Part shown: piece after piece, positions 45,534 through 52,222 of the stretch
Position numbering within the stretch: the first letter of the stretch is position 1
How the letters are laid out: every line of letters begins with the position of its first letter
Assembly: GCA_903881475.1 (NCBI GenBank)
Contig: CAIRTK010000050.1
Location: forward strand, 1-52,222
Length of the DNA stretch: 52,222 nucleotides
Direction: 5' to 3'
Source of the DNA: an uncultured Opitutia bacterium
Lineage (GTDB): Bacteria > Verrucomicrobiota > Verrucomicrobiia > Opitutales > Opitutaceae
Made by a program: the position numbers and the translations under genes
Notes under the pieces: generated by a model
What the model was told of the DNA's origin: nothing
Databases searched by the model: none
The model's input: the letters and a program-made list of their open reading frames with translations, nothing else

Positions 45534-47137
45534 GCAACCCGCCTACCCTGACTCCCTCCGCGAAACTCGCGCCGGCGGTGAAGCTGAGCCTCGGGTTGCT
45601 CGCGGGATTGACGCTCACGCTGGTCCTGGTGCTCTGGCCGCACTGGCGGCAAAACCCCGATCTCTCGCACGGCTACTTCATGCCGGTGATCTTCCTGGTG
45701 CTCCTGTACGAGAGCCGCTCGGGCACGCCGCGGTTCCTGCCGGCCGGAGCCGCCACCACTGCGGTCCTCGCGGTCTTGCTCGTCGCCGGCCTGCTCTCCC
45801 TCGTCGCGAGCGGACTTTATGCAGCCTCCCTCGGCTGGTCGCATGATCTCGTCGCCTTCACGCTTACCGTCTCCCTTGTCCTGTTGCTCGGCGCCGGCCT
45901 GGTCGTGCTGTCCTCCGCCCCGGTCCGCTGGGTGCCGTGCAACTGGAGCGCGGTGGTCGCCATCGGACTGTGGCTCCTTTGTGCGCCGATTCCACCCGGC
46001 ACCTATTCGCACCTGACCCTCAGTCTCCAGCTCATGGTTTCGGAAAATGCTCTCCGCGCCCTCCACCTGCTCGGCGTCGCCGCCGTCCGCCAGGGCAACA
46101 TCATCGAGCTCGCCACCACGAACGTCGGCATCGAGGAGGCGTGCAGCGGGGTCCGCAGCCTGGTTTCCTGCGTGTTCGCCGGCCTGTTTTTTTCCGCCAC
46201 CCTCGTGCGCCGGCCGTGGGCGCGCGCCCTCATCATCGTGCTTTCCGCCCCGCTTGCACTGGTGATGAATTTCCTGCGCTCGCTCACCCTCACCCTGCTC
46301 GCCAACTCCGGCGTCAGCATCGCGGGGGCCTGGCATGATTTCACCGGCTTCGCCGTACTCGGGCTCACCGCCGCCATCCTCGCCGGCCTGGCGCTCCTGC
46401 TGGAGCGAAAATCCGGCCTGACGCAGCCCGTACCGGCCCGCCCGGGCCCGGCTCAAGCCACCCTTCGGCGCGTGTGGATGCCCCTCTATCTGGCCGGGGT
46501 CCTGACCGCGGCCGCCGCCCTCGGCCTCTTCTTCCTTGTCGCCACCCGCCCCTCGCCCCGGCCCGCCGTCCCGGTGCCCAATCTTTTCGCGGTGCTGCCG
46601 GCCAAGGCAGCGGGCTGGCATGTCGAGACCAGCGCCGACCTCTACCAGTTCAGCGACACCTTGCAGACCGATCATCTGGCCCAGCGCACCTATTCGCGGA
46701 TGACCGCGCTGGGACCGGAACTCGTCACCCTCTACCTCGCCTACTGGCGCCCGGGGCAGGCATCCGTGAGCCTTGTCGCCGCGCATACCCCCGACGCCTG
46801 CTGGCCCGGCGCCGGCTGGGAACCCCTCGCCGTGACCACCCCCCGGGTGCAACTGAGGCTGGATGACCGGGTCCTCGCCGAGGGTGAATACCGGGCCTTC
46901 AAAAGCAGCCTGCTGCCGCAGAATGTCTGGTTCTGGCATATCTACGATGGCCACGTGATCAGCCACCAGAACCCCAATTCCCCGGCCGAGCTGCTCCGGC
47001 TTGCCCTCCGCTATGGCTTTCGCCGCGCCGGCGACCAGCTTTTCGTCCGGATTTCCAGCAATCGCAGCTGGGAAAATATCCGGCACGAACCGTTCATCGA
47101 ATCATTCTTTGCGCACCTTCAGCCGCTCGGACTCTGA
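45530..47137 (+). CDS. Exosortase with C-terminal EpsI-like domain
   Basis: The product has 535 residues. The first ~320 form a multi-helix exosortase/archaeosortase core with catalytic Cys205 (GIEEACSGVRSL), Arg250 (MNFLRSLTL) and His269 (AWHDFTGF). The C-terminal part (about 345-535) is EpsI-like: VETSADLYQFSDTLQTDHLA, VTLYLAYWRPGQASVSL, HTPDACWPGAGWE. Exosortases process C-terminal sorting signals such as PEP-CTERM on exported proteins. No PEP-CTERM protein is in the window. The ATG overlaps the upstream membrane protein stop by 4 bp. Confidence 0.93.
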   Translation: MSNPPTLTPSAKLAPAVKLSLGLLAGLTLTLVLVLWPHWRQNPDLSHGYFMPVIFLVLLYESRSGTPRFLPAGAATTAVLAVLLVAGLLSLVASGLYAASLGWSHDLVAFTLTVSLVLLLGAGLVVLSSAPVRWVPCNWSAVVAIGLWLLCAPIPPGTYSHLTLSLQLMVSENALRALHLLGVAAVRQGNIIELATTNVGIEEACSGVRSLVSCVFAGLFFSATLVRRPWARALIIVLSAPLALVMNFLRSLTLTLLANSGVSIAGAWHDFTGFAVLGLTAAILAGLALLLERKSGLTQPVPARPGPAQATLRRVWMPLYLAGVLTAAAALGLFFLVATRPSPRPAVPVPNLFAVLPAKAAGWHVETSADLYQFSDTLQTDHLAQRTYSRMTALGPELVTLYLAYWRPGQASVSLVAAHTPDACWPGAGWEPLAVTTPRVQLRLDDRVLAEGEYRAFKSSLLPQNVWFWHIYDGHVISHQNPNSPAELLRLALRYGFRRAGDQLFVRISSNRSWENIRHEPFIESFFAHLQPLGL

Positions 47138-47140
47138 CCC

Positions 47141-47233
47141 ATGCCGCTGCCTCTCACCGCGGTCGAACGCCGCATCCTTGCCGTCCTCGGCGCCGTCATT
47201 GTGCTCGGCCTTGTCGGGCTGGCCGTGCTTTAG
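47141..47233 (+). CDS. 30-residue transmembrane peptide after the exosortase
   Basis: ATG 47141, three bases after the exosortase stop, opens a 30-codon frame that ends with TAG at 47231-47233. The peptide has a short charged start (LTAVERRIL) and an uninterrupted hydrophobic helix (AVLGAVIVLGLVGLAVL). Position and composition suggest a real small membrane protein of the exosortase operon, but it might also be the surviving 5' end of a decayed gene. Confidence 0.5.
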   Translation: MPLPLTAVERRILAVLGAVIVLGLVGLAVL

Positions 47234-47445
47234 GCCGCATCCGGTCCGCCTGCCGCTCCGCGCCAATTTTATAAGCCCGGGCCGGCGAATTTCCCCGCCG
47301 ACCCGCGCAATCCGGTAGTGACAAGATTCCGCCCATCGCATCCTCTCCTCTCCGCCGCGCGTATGATGTTTAAATGTCCGTGCTCTCCTCATGCTGGTCC
47401 GCTGACTTCGCCGTCTTTCCGGCGTGGCGCGGCTCCCGTGCCCGC
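47234..47445. other. Intergenic region upstream of the ECF sigma gene
   Basis: These 212 bases contain a moderately AT-rich patch (CCAATTTTATAAGC near 47265) and a second one (GTATGATGTTTAAATG near 47360). Either could hold a promoter for the sigma/anti-sigma pair. No repeat or RNA gene is evident. Confidence 0.3.
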
Positions 47446-48054
47446 ATGAATCCGGCCGCTGACTTTGATCCCTCCGCGGCCAACGCGGAGCGCGCCCGGG
47501 TGGACGCCGATCTCCTCCGCCGCATCGCCCGTGACGACCGCGAGGCGTTCGCCCAGCTCTACGACCGTTTCTCCCGTCCGCTTTATGCGACCGCCCTGCG
47601 GGTCCTGAACAACCCGGCCGAGGCCGAGGACATCGTGCAGGATGTCTTCCTCGCGCTTTGGGAAAAGGCCGCCTCGTTCGAGTCCACCCGCGGCTCGGCC
47701 TTCGCCTGGGCCGTCACGCTCACCCGCAACCGCGCCATTGACCGCATCCGCATGCGGAACCGGCGGGCCGAACTGCTCAGCCAGACCACCGCGGAGGACG
47801 CCGGCACCCAGCCTTCCGACGCCGGCCCGGACTCCGCCACCCGGCTTCTGTTCAAGGAACAGACCGGGGCCGTCCGGGCGGCCGTCGCCGCGCTGCCGCC
47901 GGAGCAGCAACGCGCGGTCGAGCTCGCCTTCTTCAGCGGGCTCACCCAGCAGGAAATTGCCGCGCTGCTCCAGGAGCCCCTCGGCACCGTCAAGGCCCGC
48001 ATCCGCCGCGGCCTGCTCAAGCTCCGCGAAATCCTTGGAGGCCGCCATGATTGA
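47446..48054 (+). CDS. ECF-type RNA polymerase sigma factor
   Basis: A product of about 202 residues with sigma-70 region 2 (LYDRFSRPLYATALRVL, NNPAEAEDIVQDVFLALWEK) and region 4 (QQRAVELAFFSGLTQQEIAA, then GTVKARIRRGLLKLRE). Regions 1 and 3 are absent, as in ECF sigmas. ATG 47446 is the likely start; an earlier in-frame start adds a non-conserved 24 residues. Its stop overlaps the anti-sigma gene by 8 bases, so the pair is coexpressed. Confidence 0.93.
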   Translation: MNPAADFDPSAANAERARVDADLLRRIARDDREAFAQLYDRFSRPLYATALRVLNNPAEAEDIVQDVFLALWEKAASFESTRGSAFAWAVTLTRNRAIDRIRMRNRRAELLSQTTAEDAGTQPSDAGPDSATRLLFKEQTGAVRAAVAALPPEQQRAVELAFFSGLTQQEIAALLQEPLGTVKARIRRGLLKLREILGGRHD

Positions 48055-49021
48055 CGAACTCCACGAGGAACTCGCCTCGCTTTACGTCCTTGGCCTGCTC
48101 GAGGGCCCCGAACTTGCCGATTTCCAAGCCGGACTCGCCCGTGATCCCGCCCTGCAGACGCTCGTGCGCGAACTGAACGAGACGACCTGCCGGCTCGCTT
48201 ACGCGGCGCCCGCCGCGGCGCCCTCTCCGGCCCTGAAGGCCCGTCTGCTCGACCGGATCGACACGGCCGCCCGCTGGCGCGCCGAGCGCAGGGTCGTCCC
48301 CTTCACCGTGCCCGTATGGCTGCCCTGGGCCGCTGCCGCCTGCCTCGCCGTCTCGTGCGCATGGCTCGGCCAGCTGTACCTGGTCAGCCGTTCCGAGAAT
48401 GCCCTCCTGCGCGATCAGCAGACCCTCGCCGAATTCGAACTCAGCAGCGCCCGCAACCAGCTGAAGGCCGAGCGCCTCATCGCCGCGCACGAGGTGGCCA
48501 GCGCCACCGGCCAGCTCGCTACGCTCGAGCAGAACCTCAGGCGCGCCCGGCAGGAGGCCGACGACGCCAACCTCCAGCTCACCAGCGCACAGAAGCTCAT
48601 TGCCGCGCGCGACCTGCAGGTCGCCCAGAACAACGAGCGGCTCGCCGAGCTGGAGGCCAAGTCCGCGCACGACGCCGATCTCGCCAACTTCAAGATCTCC
48701 ACGCTCGCCTCCCTTCTCGGCAATTCGCCCCAAGCCCTTGCCGTCGCCGTCTGGAATCCCGCCCGCCAGGAGGGCGTCCTCCGCGTCGAGAAACTCCCCG
48801 CCCTCGCCGCCGACAAGGATTACCAGCTCTGGCTCGTCGATCCCCAGTATCCGATTCCCGTCGACGGCGGTGTCTTCACCGTCGACCCCGCCACCGGCGA
48901 GGCCCGGATCTCGTTCAAGGCCGACAAGCCGATCAAGGCTGTCGCCAAGTTCGCCGTCAGCCTCGAACGCAAGGGCGGCGTCCCCAAGGCTGAGGGCCCG
49001 ATGGTGCTGCTGAGCCAGTAG
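48047..49021 (+). CDS. RskA-like membrane anti-sigma factor
   Basis: A product of about 324 residues. The cytoplasmic N-terminus (ELASLYVLGLLEGPELADFQ) resembles the RskA anti-sigma domain. One membrane helix lies at about 88-112 (VWLPWAAAACLAVSCAWLG), then a long coiled coil (about 116-215) and a C-terminal RskA domain (LAVAVWNPARQEGVLRVEKL, then QLWLVDPQYPIPVDGGVF). The extended periplasmic coiled coil is longer than in typical RskA proteins. It should hold the adjacent ECF sigma inactive until an envelope signal is received. Confidence 0.88.
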   Translation: MIDELHEELASLYVLGLLEGPELADFQAGLARDPALQTLVRELNETTCRLAYAAPAAAPSPALKARLLDRIDTAARWRAERRVVPFTVPVWLPWAAAACLAVSCAWLGQLYLVSRSENALLRDQQTLAEFELSSARNQLKAERLIAAHEVASATGQLATLEQNLRRARQEADDANLQLTSAQKLIAARDLQVAQNNERLAELEAKSAHDADLANFKISTLASLLGNSPQALAVAVWNPARQEGVLRVEKLPALAADKDYQLWLVDPQYPIPVDGGVFTVDPATGEARISFKADKPIKAVAKFAVSLERKGGVPKAEGPMVLLSQ

Positions 49022-49045
49022 TCCGCGCGTTGCGTGGACGGAGCT

Positions 49046-49190
49046 GGGAGAAAGGAGCAGGGTCCGGAAACAAAGCGCGCTCCAGTGAAAGCTTGAGCCT
49101 TCCTCCGAAATGCCCTGCCCCCTTCTCCTTGCGCCCGCCTTCCGCGATCCGCCTGTCCCTTCTCCTCTCTTCTTGCGCCCTTCTCCTAAG
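49046..49190. repeat. Purine/pyrimidine-armed repeat, copy 2
   Basis: GGAGAAAGGAGCAGGG (49047-49062) matches CCCTGCCCCCTTCTCC (49113-49128) as an inverted copy at 14 of 16 positions. A pyrimidine-rich tail follows to about 49190, containing CCGCGATCCGCCTG (49142-49155) that also occurs, with few changes, in copy 3. The repeat fills most of the 238-base gap before fabV. Confidence 0.7.
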
Positions 49191-49259
49191 TACAGCGCGC
49201 CAGGCGCACTGCACTTGAAACTTGCCCCGCGTTCCATCCCCGGGGAACCTAGCGGTTGC

Positions 49260-50444
49260 ATGATCATCAAACCCAAAATTCGCGGCTTCATCTGCGTCAC
49301 CGCCCACCCCGACGGTTGCGCCGCTCATGTCCAGGAATGGATCAAGTACGTCAAGTCCAAGGGCCCCATCGCCGGACCGAAGAAGGTCTTGGTGATCGGT
49401 TCCTCCATGGGCTATGGCCTCGCTTCCCGGGTAACCGCCGCTTTCGGCTCCGGCGCCGCCACCATCGGCGTCTTTTTTGAGCGTCCTTCCGAGGAAGGAC
49501 GTCCGGCCACGCCCGGCTGGTATAATTCCATCGCCTTCACCCAGGCCGCCCGCGCCGCCGGCCTCTACGCCAAGAATGTCATGGGTGACGCCTTCTCCGA
49601 CGACATCAAGGCCCAGGTCATCGACGCCATCAAGGCCGACCTCGGCCAGGTCGACCTTGTGGTCTATTCCCTCGCCTCCCCCCGCCGCACGCATCCCAAA
49701 ACCGGCGTCGTCCACAAGAACTGCATCAAGCCCATCGGCGCCCCTTACACCAACAAGACCGTCGACACCGACAAGGGCATCGTCAGCGAGGTCACCATCG
49801 AGCCCGCCACCGAGGCTGAAATCTCCGATGTCGTCGCCGTCATGGGCGGCGAAGACTGGGAGCTCTGGATCCAGGCGCTCTCCGACGCCAAGGTGCTCGC
49901 CCCCGGCGCCCAATCCGTCGCCTATTCCTACATCGGGCCCGAGGTCACGTGGGCCATCTACAAGAACGGCACCATCGGTCACGCCAAGGACGATCTCGAG
50001 CGCGCCGCCAAGGCCATCGATGCGAAGCTCAAGGCCAACGGCAATGGCCGCGCCTTCATCTCCGTCAACAAGGCGCTCGTCACCCAGTCGAGTTCGGCCA
50101 TCCCGGTTGTCCCCCTCTACATTTCCATCCTCTACAAGCTCATGAAGGCGCGGGGTACCCATGAGGGCTGCATCGAGCAGATGCAGCGGCTCTTCGCGAC
50201 GCAGCTCTACAGCGGACACGCCACAAAGTTTGACGAGGCCGGCCGCGTCCGCGTGGACGACCTCGAGATGATCCCCGAGGTGCAAGATGCTGTCCGCCAA
50301 ATCTGGCCCGGCGTTACCACCGAGAATCTCGAGGCCCAGACCGACATCGCCGGTTACCGCAACGAATTCCTGAAGCTCTTCGGCTTCGGCCTTTCCGGTG
50401 TAAACTACGAGGCGGAAGTCGAGCCGCACGTGCCGATGATCTGA
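49260..50444 (+). CDS. fabV: FabV-type trans-2-enoyl-ACP/CoA reductase
   Basis: The 394-residue protein has [20 protein letters not shown], the NAD-binding [38 protein letters not shown] and the Y-X8-K catalytic pair Tyr234 and Lys243 ([10 protein letters not shown]). This is the length and architecture of FabV, which reduces enoyl-ACP with NADH in fatty-acid elongation and is naturally triclosan-tolerant. ATG 49260 begins the conserved N-terminus. Purine/pyrimidine repeats flank the gene on both sides. Confidence 0.97.
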   Translation: MIIKPKIRGFICVTAHPDGCAAHVQEWIKYVKSKGPIAGPKKVLVIGSSMGYGLASRVTAAFGSGAATIGVFFERPSEEGRPATPGWYNSIAFTQAARAAGLYAKNVMGDAFSDDIKAQVIDAIKADLGQVDLVVYSLASPRRTHPKTGVVHKNCIKPIGAPYTNKTVDTDKGIVSEVTIEPATEAEISDVVAVMGGEDWELWIQALSDAKVLAPGAQSVAYSYIGPEVTWAIYKNGTIGHAKDDLERAAKAIDAKLKANGNGRAFISVNKALVTQSSSAIPVVPLYISILYKLMKARGTHEGCIEQMQRLFATQLYSGHATKFDEAGRVRVDDLEMIPEVQDAVRQIWPGVTTENLEAQTDIAGYRNEFLKLFGFGLSGVNYEAEVEPHVPMI

Positions 50445-50476
50445 GCGCCGCCCTTGGATCATTGCAGGAACAGGCT

Positions 50477-50592
50477 GGAGAAAGGAGCAGGGAGATAGGT
50501 TCGCACAATAGAGCCTTTCCTCTCCGCGCTTTCGCCCCTCCACGTCTCCGCGATCTGCCTGCCACTTCTCCTTTCTCCCTGCTCCCTTCTCC
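50477..50592. repeat. Purine/pyrimidine-armed repeat, copy 3
   Basis: GGAGAAAGGAGCAGGG (50477-50492) matches CCCTGCTCCCTTCTCC (50577-50592) as an inverted copy at 15 of 16 positions, enclosing an 84-base centre that contains CCGCGATCTGCCTG (50548-50561). It fills the gap between fabV and dtd and ends 8 bases before the dtd start codon. Confidence 0.75.
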
Positions 50593-50600
50593 ACCACGCC

Positions 50601-51116
50601 ATGCGGGCCGTCATTCAACGAGTGAGCTCCGCCCGCGTCACCGTGGGTGCCGAAACCGTCGGCGAGATCGGTCCCGGGCTTGTCGTCCTGCTCGGCATCC
50701 AGCAGGGCGACACGGAGGATGACGCGCGCTGGCTCGCCGCGAAGATCGTGTCCCTGCGTCTCTTCGAGGACGCCGAAGGAAAAATGAACCTCGCCCTCTC
50801 CGATCTCTGTTCCTCCTCCATCCTGCCCCCTGCTCCTTACCTCCTGCCCCTCCCTTCTCCCGCCACCAGCACGCCCTGCGTGCTGGTGGTGAGCCAGTTC
50901 ACCCTGATCGCCAGTACGCGCAAGGGCGCCCGGCCCTCGTTCAATGACGCAGCCCGGCCCGAAACCGCGATTCCGCTCTACGAGTCCTTTCTCCGTCACG
51001 CGGAGGCCGCCTTGGGCCGGCCCGTGGCCACCGGCCGCTTTGGCGCCATGATGGAGGTCTCCCTCGTCAACCACGGCCCCGTCACGCTGATGATCGACTC
51101 CCGCCTGCGCGAGTAG
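50601..51116 (+). CDS. dtd: D-aminoacyl-tRNA deacylase with an extra loop
   Basis: The 171-residue protein has [15 protein letters not shown], the catalytic SQFTL motif (SQxxF/T, residues 98-102) and the NxGPxT motif NHGPVT (157-162) at the dimer interface. It hydrolyses D-amino acids from tRNA. Typical members have about 145-150 residues. Here roughly 21 extra residues (about 69-93, [19 protein letters not shown]) sit between KMNL and VLVVSQF, where E. coli has a short turn. The insertion is encoded by pyrimidine-rich DNA like the nearby repeats and ends in a perfect 11-bp hairpin (50864-50888). Both catalytic motifs are intact, so it may be functional. Confidence 0.9.
   Translation: MRAVIQRVSSARVTVGAETVGEIGPGLVVLLGIQQGDTEDDARWLAAKIVSLRLFEDAEGKMNLALSDLCSSSILPPAPYLLPLPSPATSTPCVLVVSQFTLIASTRKGARPSFNDAARPETAIPLYESFLRHAEAALGRPVATGRFGAMMEVSLVNHGPVTLMIDSRLRE
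50811..50860. repeat. Repeat-like insertion inside dtd
   Basis: This pyrimidine-rich stretch (CCTGCCCCCTGCTCC, later CCTGCCCCTCCCTTCTCC) resembles the right arm of copies 2 and 3 and encodes the extra Pro/Ser/Leu-rich loop of the deacylase. It is in frame. Confidence 0.55.
50864..50888. repeat. Perfect hairpin inside dtd
   Basis: CACCAGCACGC (50864-50874) pairs with GCGTGCTGGTG (50878-50888) around a 3-base loop, at the 3' edge of the extra loop-coding segment. Such a stable stem inside a coding region is unusual and marks the boundary of the inserted sequence. Confidence 0.7.
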
Positions 51117-51125
51117 CGGCGGCAC

Positions 51126-51158
51126 AAAAAAGCCGGCGGGGCGCGGGGCCCGGCCGGC
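51126..51158 (-). terminator. Intrinsic terminator of the TPR protein gene
   Basis: On the minus strand GCCGGC (51158-51153) pairs with GCCGGC (51137-51132) around a GC-rich centre that can itself pair, followed by six T (51131-51126). It lies 26 bases after the minus-strand stop at 51184 and close to the dtd stop. Confidence 0.8.
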
Positions 51159-51183
51159 AGGGTATCAGCGAAATTTCCCGTGC

Positions 51184-52050
51184 TCAGTGCGGCATGCGGT
51201 CCAGCTCGCTTCGGGCCTGGCGGAAATTGAGGGCGGACGGCGGCTCGTTCACGAACGACTCGTTGAACGCCTTGGACGCCCCGGCTTTGTCGCCCTTCAG
51301 GAGGCGGCCGACGCCGACAAAATAGTAGGCCTCAGAGCGCTCGTGCGCCTTTTCGGAGTCATCTGTCACATCGAACCCGGCGCGGCTCAGCAACTCGGCC
51401 TCGGGCAGCTTGCCGTTGACGTAGGCCGCGAGCGAACGCAGCCAGCGGCTCTTCCAGCTCGAGGCGGACTCGAACGTCTCCGTGCCGGCCCGGCCGCCAC
51501 GGTTGTAGTCGATCGCCCGGAACAGCGTCGCATACGCGATCTGCGTGGGATCCCCGCCAGTCTTCAGCTCGATGGTCTTGCTGTAGGCCGCCACGGCGTC
51601 CTCGAGGTTGTTCTGCGCGTCCTTGGCCAGCGCGAGGTGGAAATATGTCGCCCCATCCTCCGGCTTCAGTTCGGTCGCCTTCGTCAGGTCCTCGACCGCA
51701 CCGTCAATGTTGCCCTGGAGGTACTTCGCCTTGCCGCGCTGAAGGTAGGCCGCGGCATCGTTCGGACGGAACCGGATCACCTGGGTGAAATCGTTGATGG
51801 CCCCGTCGAAGTTGCCCTGTGCGCTCTCCGCGAGGCCGCGGTTGGCATAGGCGGAGATGTCCGCGGGCTTCAGTTCGATCACCTTGGTGAAGTCGGCGAT
51901 CGCACCATCGTAATTGCCTTCGGTCATCTTGCTCATGCCGTCGGCAGTATACTCTTCTGCCGTCTGGGCAGACAGCGCGGGCGTGGCCGCGAGGACAAAG
52001 GCGCCGGTTGCGACGGCACCCAACAGGCGTAACAGGGAGTTGAGTTTCAT
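51184..52050 (-). CDS. Exported TPR-repeat protein
   Basis: The 288-residue protein has a signal peptide (LLRLLGAVATGAFVLAATPA, cleavage near ALSAQ). Four to five clear TPR units follow (EGNYDGAIADFTKVIELKPA, QGNFDGAINDFTQVIRFRPN, QGNIDGAVEDLTKATELKPE, QNNLEDAVAAYSKTIELK). A more divergent helical C-terminus comes last. It is a periplasmic interaction scaffold; the partner is unknown. It is followed by an intrinsic terminator. Confidence 0.9.
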   Translation of the reverse strand: MKLNSLLRLLGAVATGAFVLAATPALSAQTAEEYTADGMSKMTEGNYDGAIADFTKVIELKPADISAYANRGLAESAQGNFDGAINDFTQVIRFRPNDAAAYLQRGKAKYLQGNIDGAVEDLTKATELKPEDGATYFHLALAKDAQNNLEDAVAAYSKTIELKTGGDPTQIAYATLFRAIDYNRGGRAGTETFESASSWKSRWLRSLAAYVNGKLPEAELLSRAGFDVTDDSEKAHERSEAYYFVGVGRLLKGDKAGASKAFNESFVNEPPSALNFRQARSELDRMPH

Positions 52051-52222
52051 GTTGATTCTGGATGTCCCGGACGCAGGGCGGCCGGTGGGTTGGGAATAAG
52101 TTGAACCGATCAGACGGCAAAATGCACGTTCAGTTTCAGAAAATGTTGCCGGCCAACTCCAAGCCCCGGCGCCCTACCTCATTGCGGGTAATTGGATCCG
52201 CAGCCTCATCGACCCGGCCTCA
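52051..52222. other. Right-edge region upstream of the TPR gene; no confident gene
   Basis: The last 172 bases contain the upstream region of the TPR gene (AT-rich patch around 52090-52140). From about 52135 both strands have short open frames reaching the edge: plus reads ...APYLIAGNWIRSLIDPAS, and minus reads ...ADPITRNEVGRRGLELAGNI with a stop near 52138. The minus frame looks slightly more like a protein C-terminus, but neither can be assigned. Confidence 0.3.

Noticed and set aside
48957-51125. Long minus-strand open frame opposite fabV and dtd
   Set aside because: Both plus-strand genes have full catalytic motifs; the opposite frame is Gly/Asp-rich shadow sequence.

Overview
The window is about 66% GC by impression and carries densely packed chromosomal genes, many starting at GTG and few with a clear Shine-Dalgarno sequence. 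The gene content points to a Gram-negative with an LPS outer membrane: lptD, lpxI, FabV-type enoyl reductase, menaquinone synthesis (menA), an exosortase/EpsI fusion and type IV pilus-like assembly proteins. Together these suggest Verrucomicrobiota, most likely Opitutaceae. This is an inference from gene content and protein style; no rRNA lies in the window. Nearly everything is core or housekeeping. There is no CRISPR array, prophage or complete mobile element, only an IS3-type transposase fragment at the left edge.

Layout. 1-1.7 kb: IS3 orfB fragment (minus) abutting a pilN/pilO/pilP-like trio. 2-6.5 kb: a membrane hybrid histidine kinase with three receivers, overlapping by 4 bp a HisKA-receiver-adenylate cyclase. 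6.6-11.6 kb (minus): glgB and ppc. 11.7-16.6 kb (plus): lptD, rsmB-like, scpA, a small unknown and trxA. 16.7-20.5 kb (minus): acyP, an ABC exporter pair, an unknown TPR-like protein and menA. 20.6-24.7 kb: an acidic unknown, tRNA-Ser(GCU) with a strong terminator, ahcY and metK (SAM cycle, minus), and a lone HPt protein. 24.7-28.9 kb (minus): a family-4-like UDG, ribE, and an active HtrA coupled to a catalytically dead HtrA-like PDZ protein. 29-36 kb (plus): leuS, a Tyr-rich exported protein, lpxI, a bifunctional-nuclease-like protein, dus and larA-like. 36-39.6 kb (minus): a phosphotransferase, sufT and sppA. 39.7-42.2 kb (plus): a conserved unknown and a dapF homologue. 42.3-43.8 kb (minus): a GT2 glycosyltransferase and an exported redoxin. 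44-49 kb (plus): a Cys-rich/TPR membrane protein, exosortase-EpsI, a 30-residue membrane peptide, an ECF sigma factor and a RskA-like anti-sigma. 49.2-52 kb: fabV, dtd and (minus) an exported TPR protein.

The most unusual points are these. A family of purine/pyrimidine-armed inverted repeats flanks fabV and dtd, and similar sequence apparently lies inside the dtd reading frame. The dapF homologue has serine at both catalytic cysteine positions. The UDG lacks two of the four usual Fe-S ligands. The kinase is paired with a cyclase that carries an H-box but no ATPase domain. An active and a dead HtrA are translationally coupled. A 30-residue transmembrane peptide directly follows the exosortase gene.

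Positions are read by eye from the sequence. No database search was possible, so family names rest on recognised motifs.
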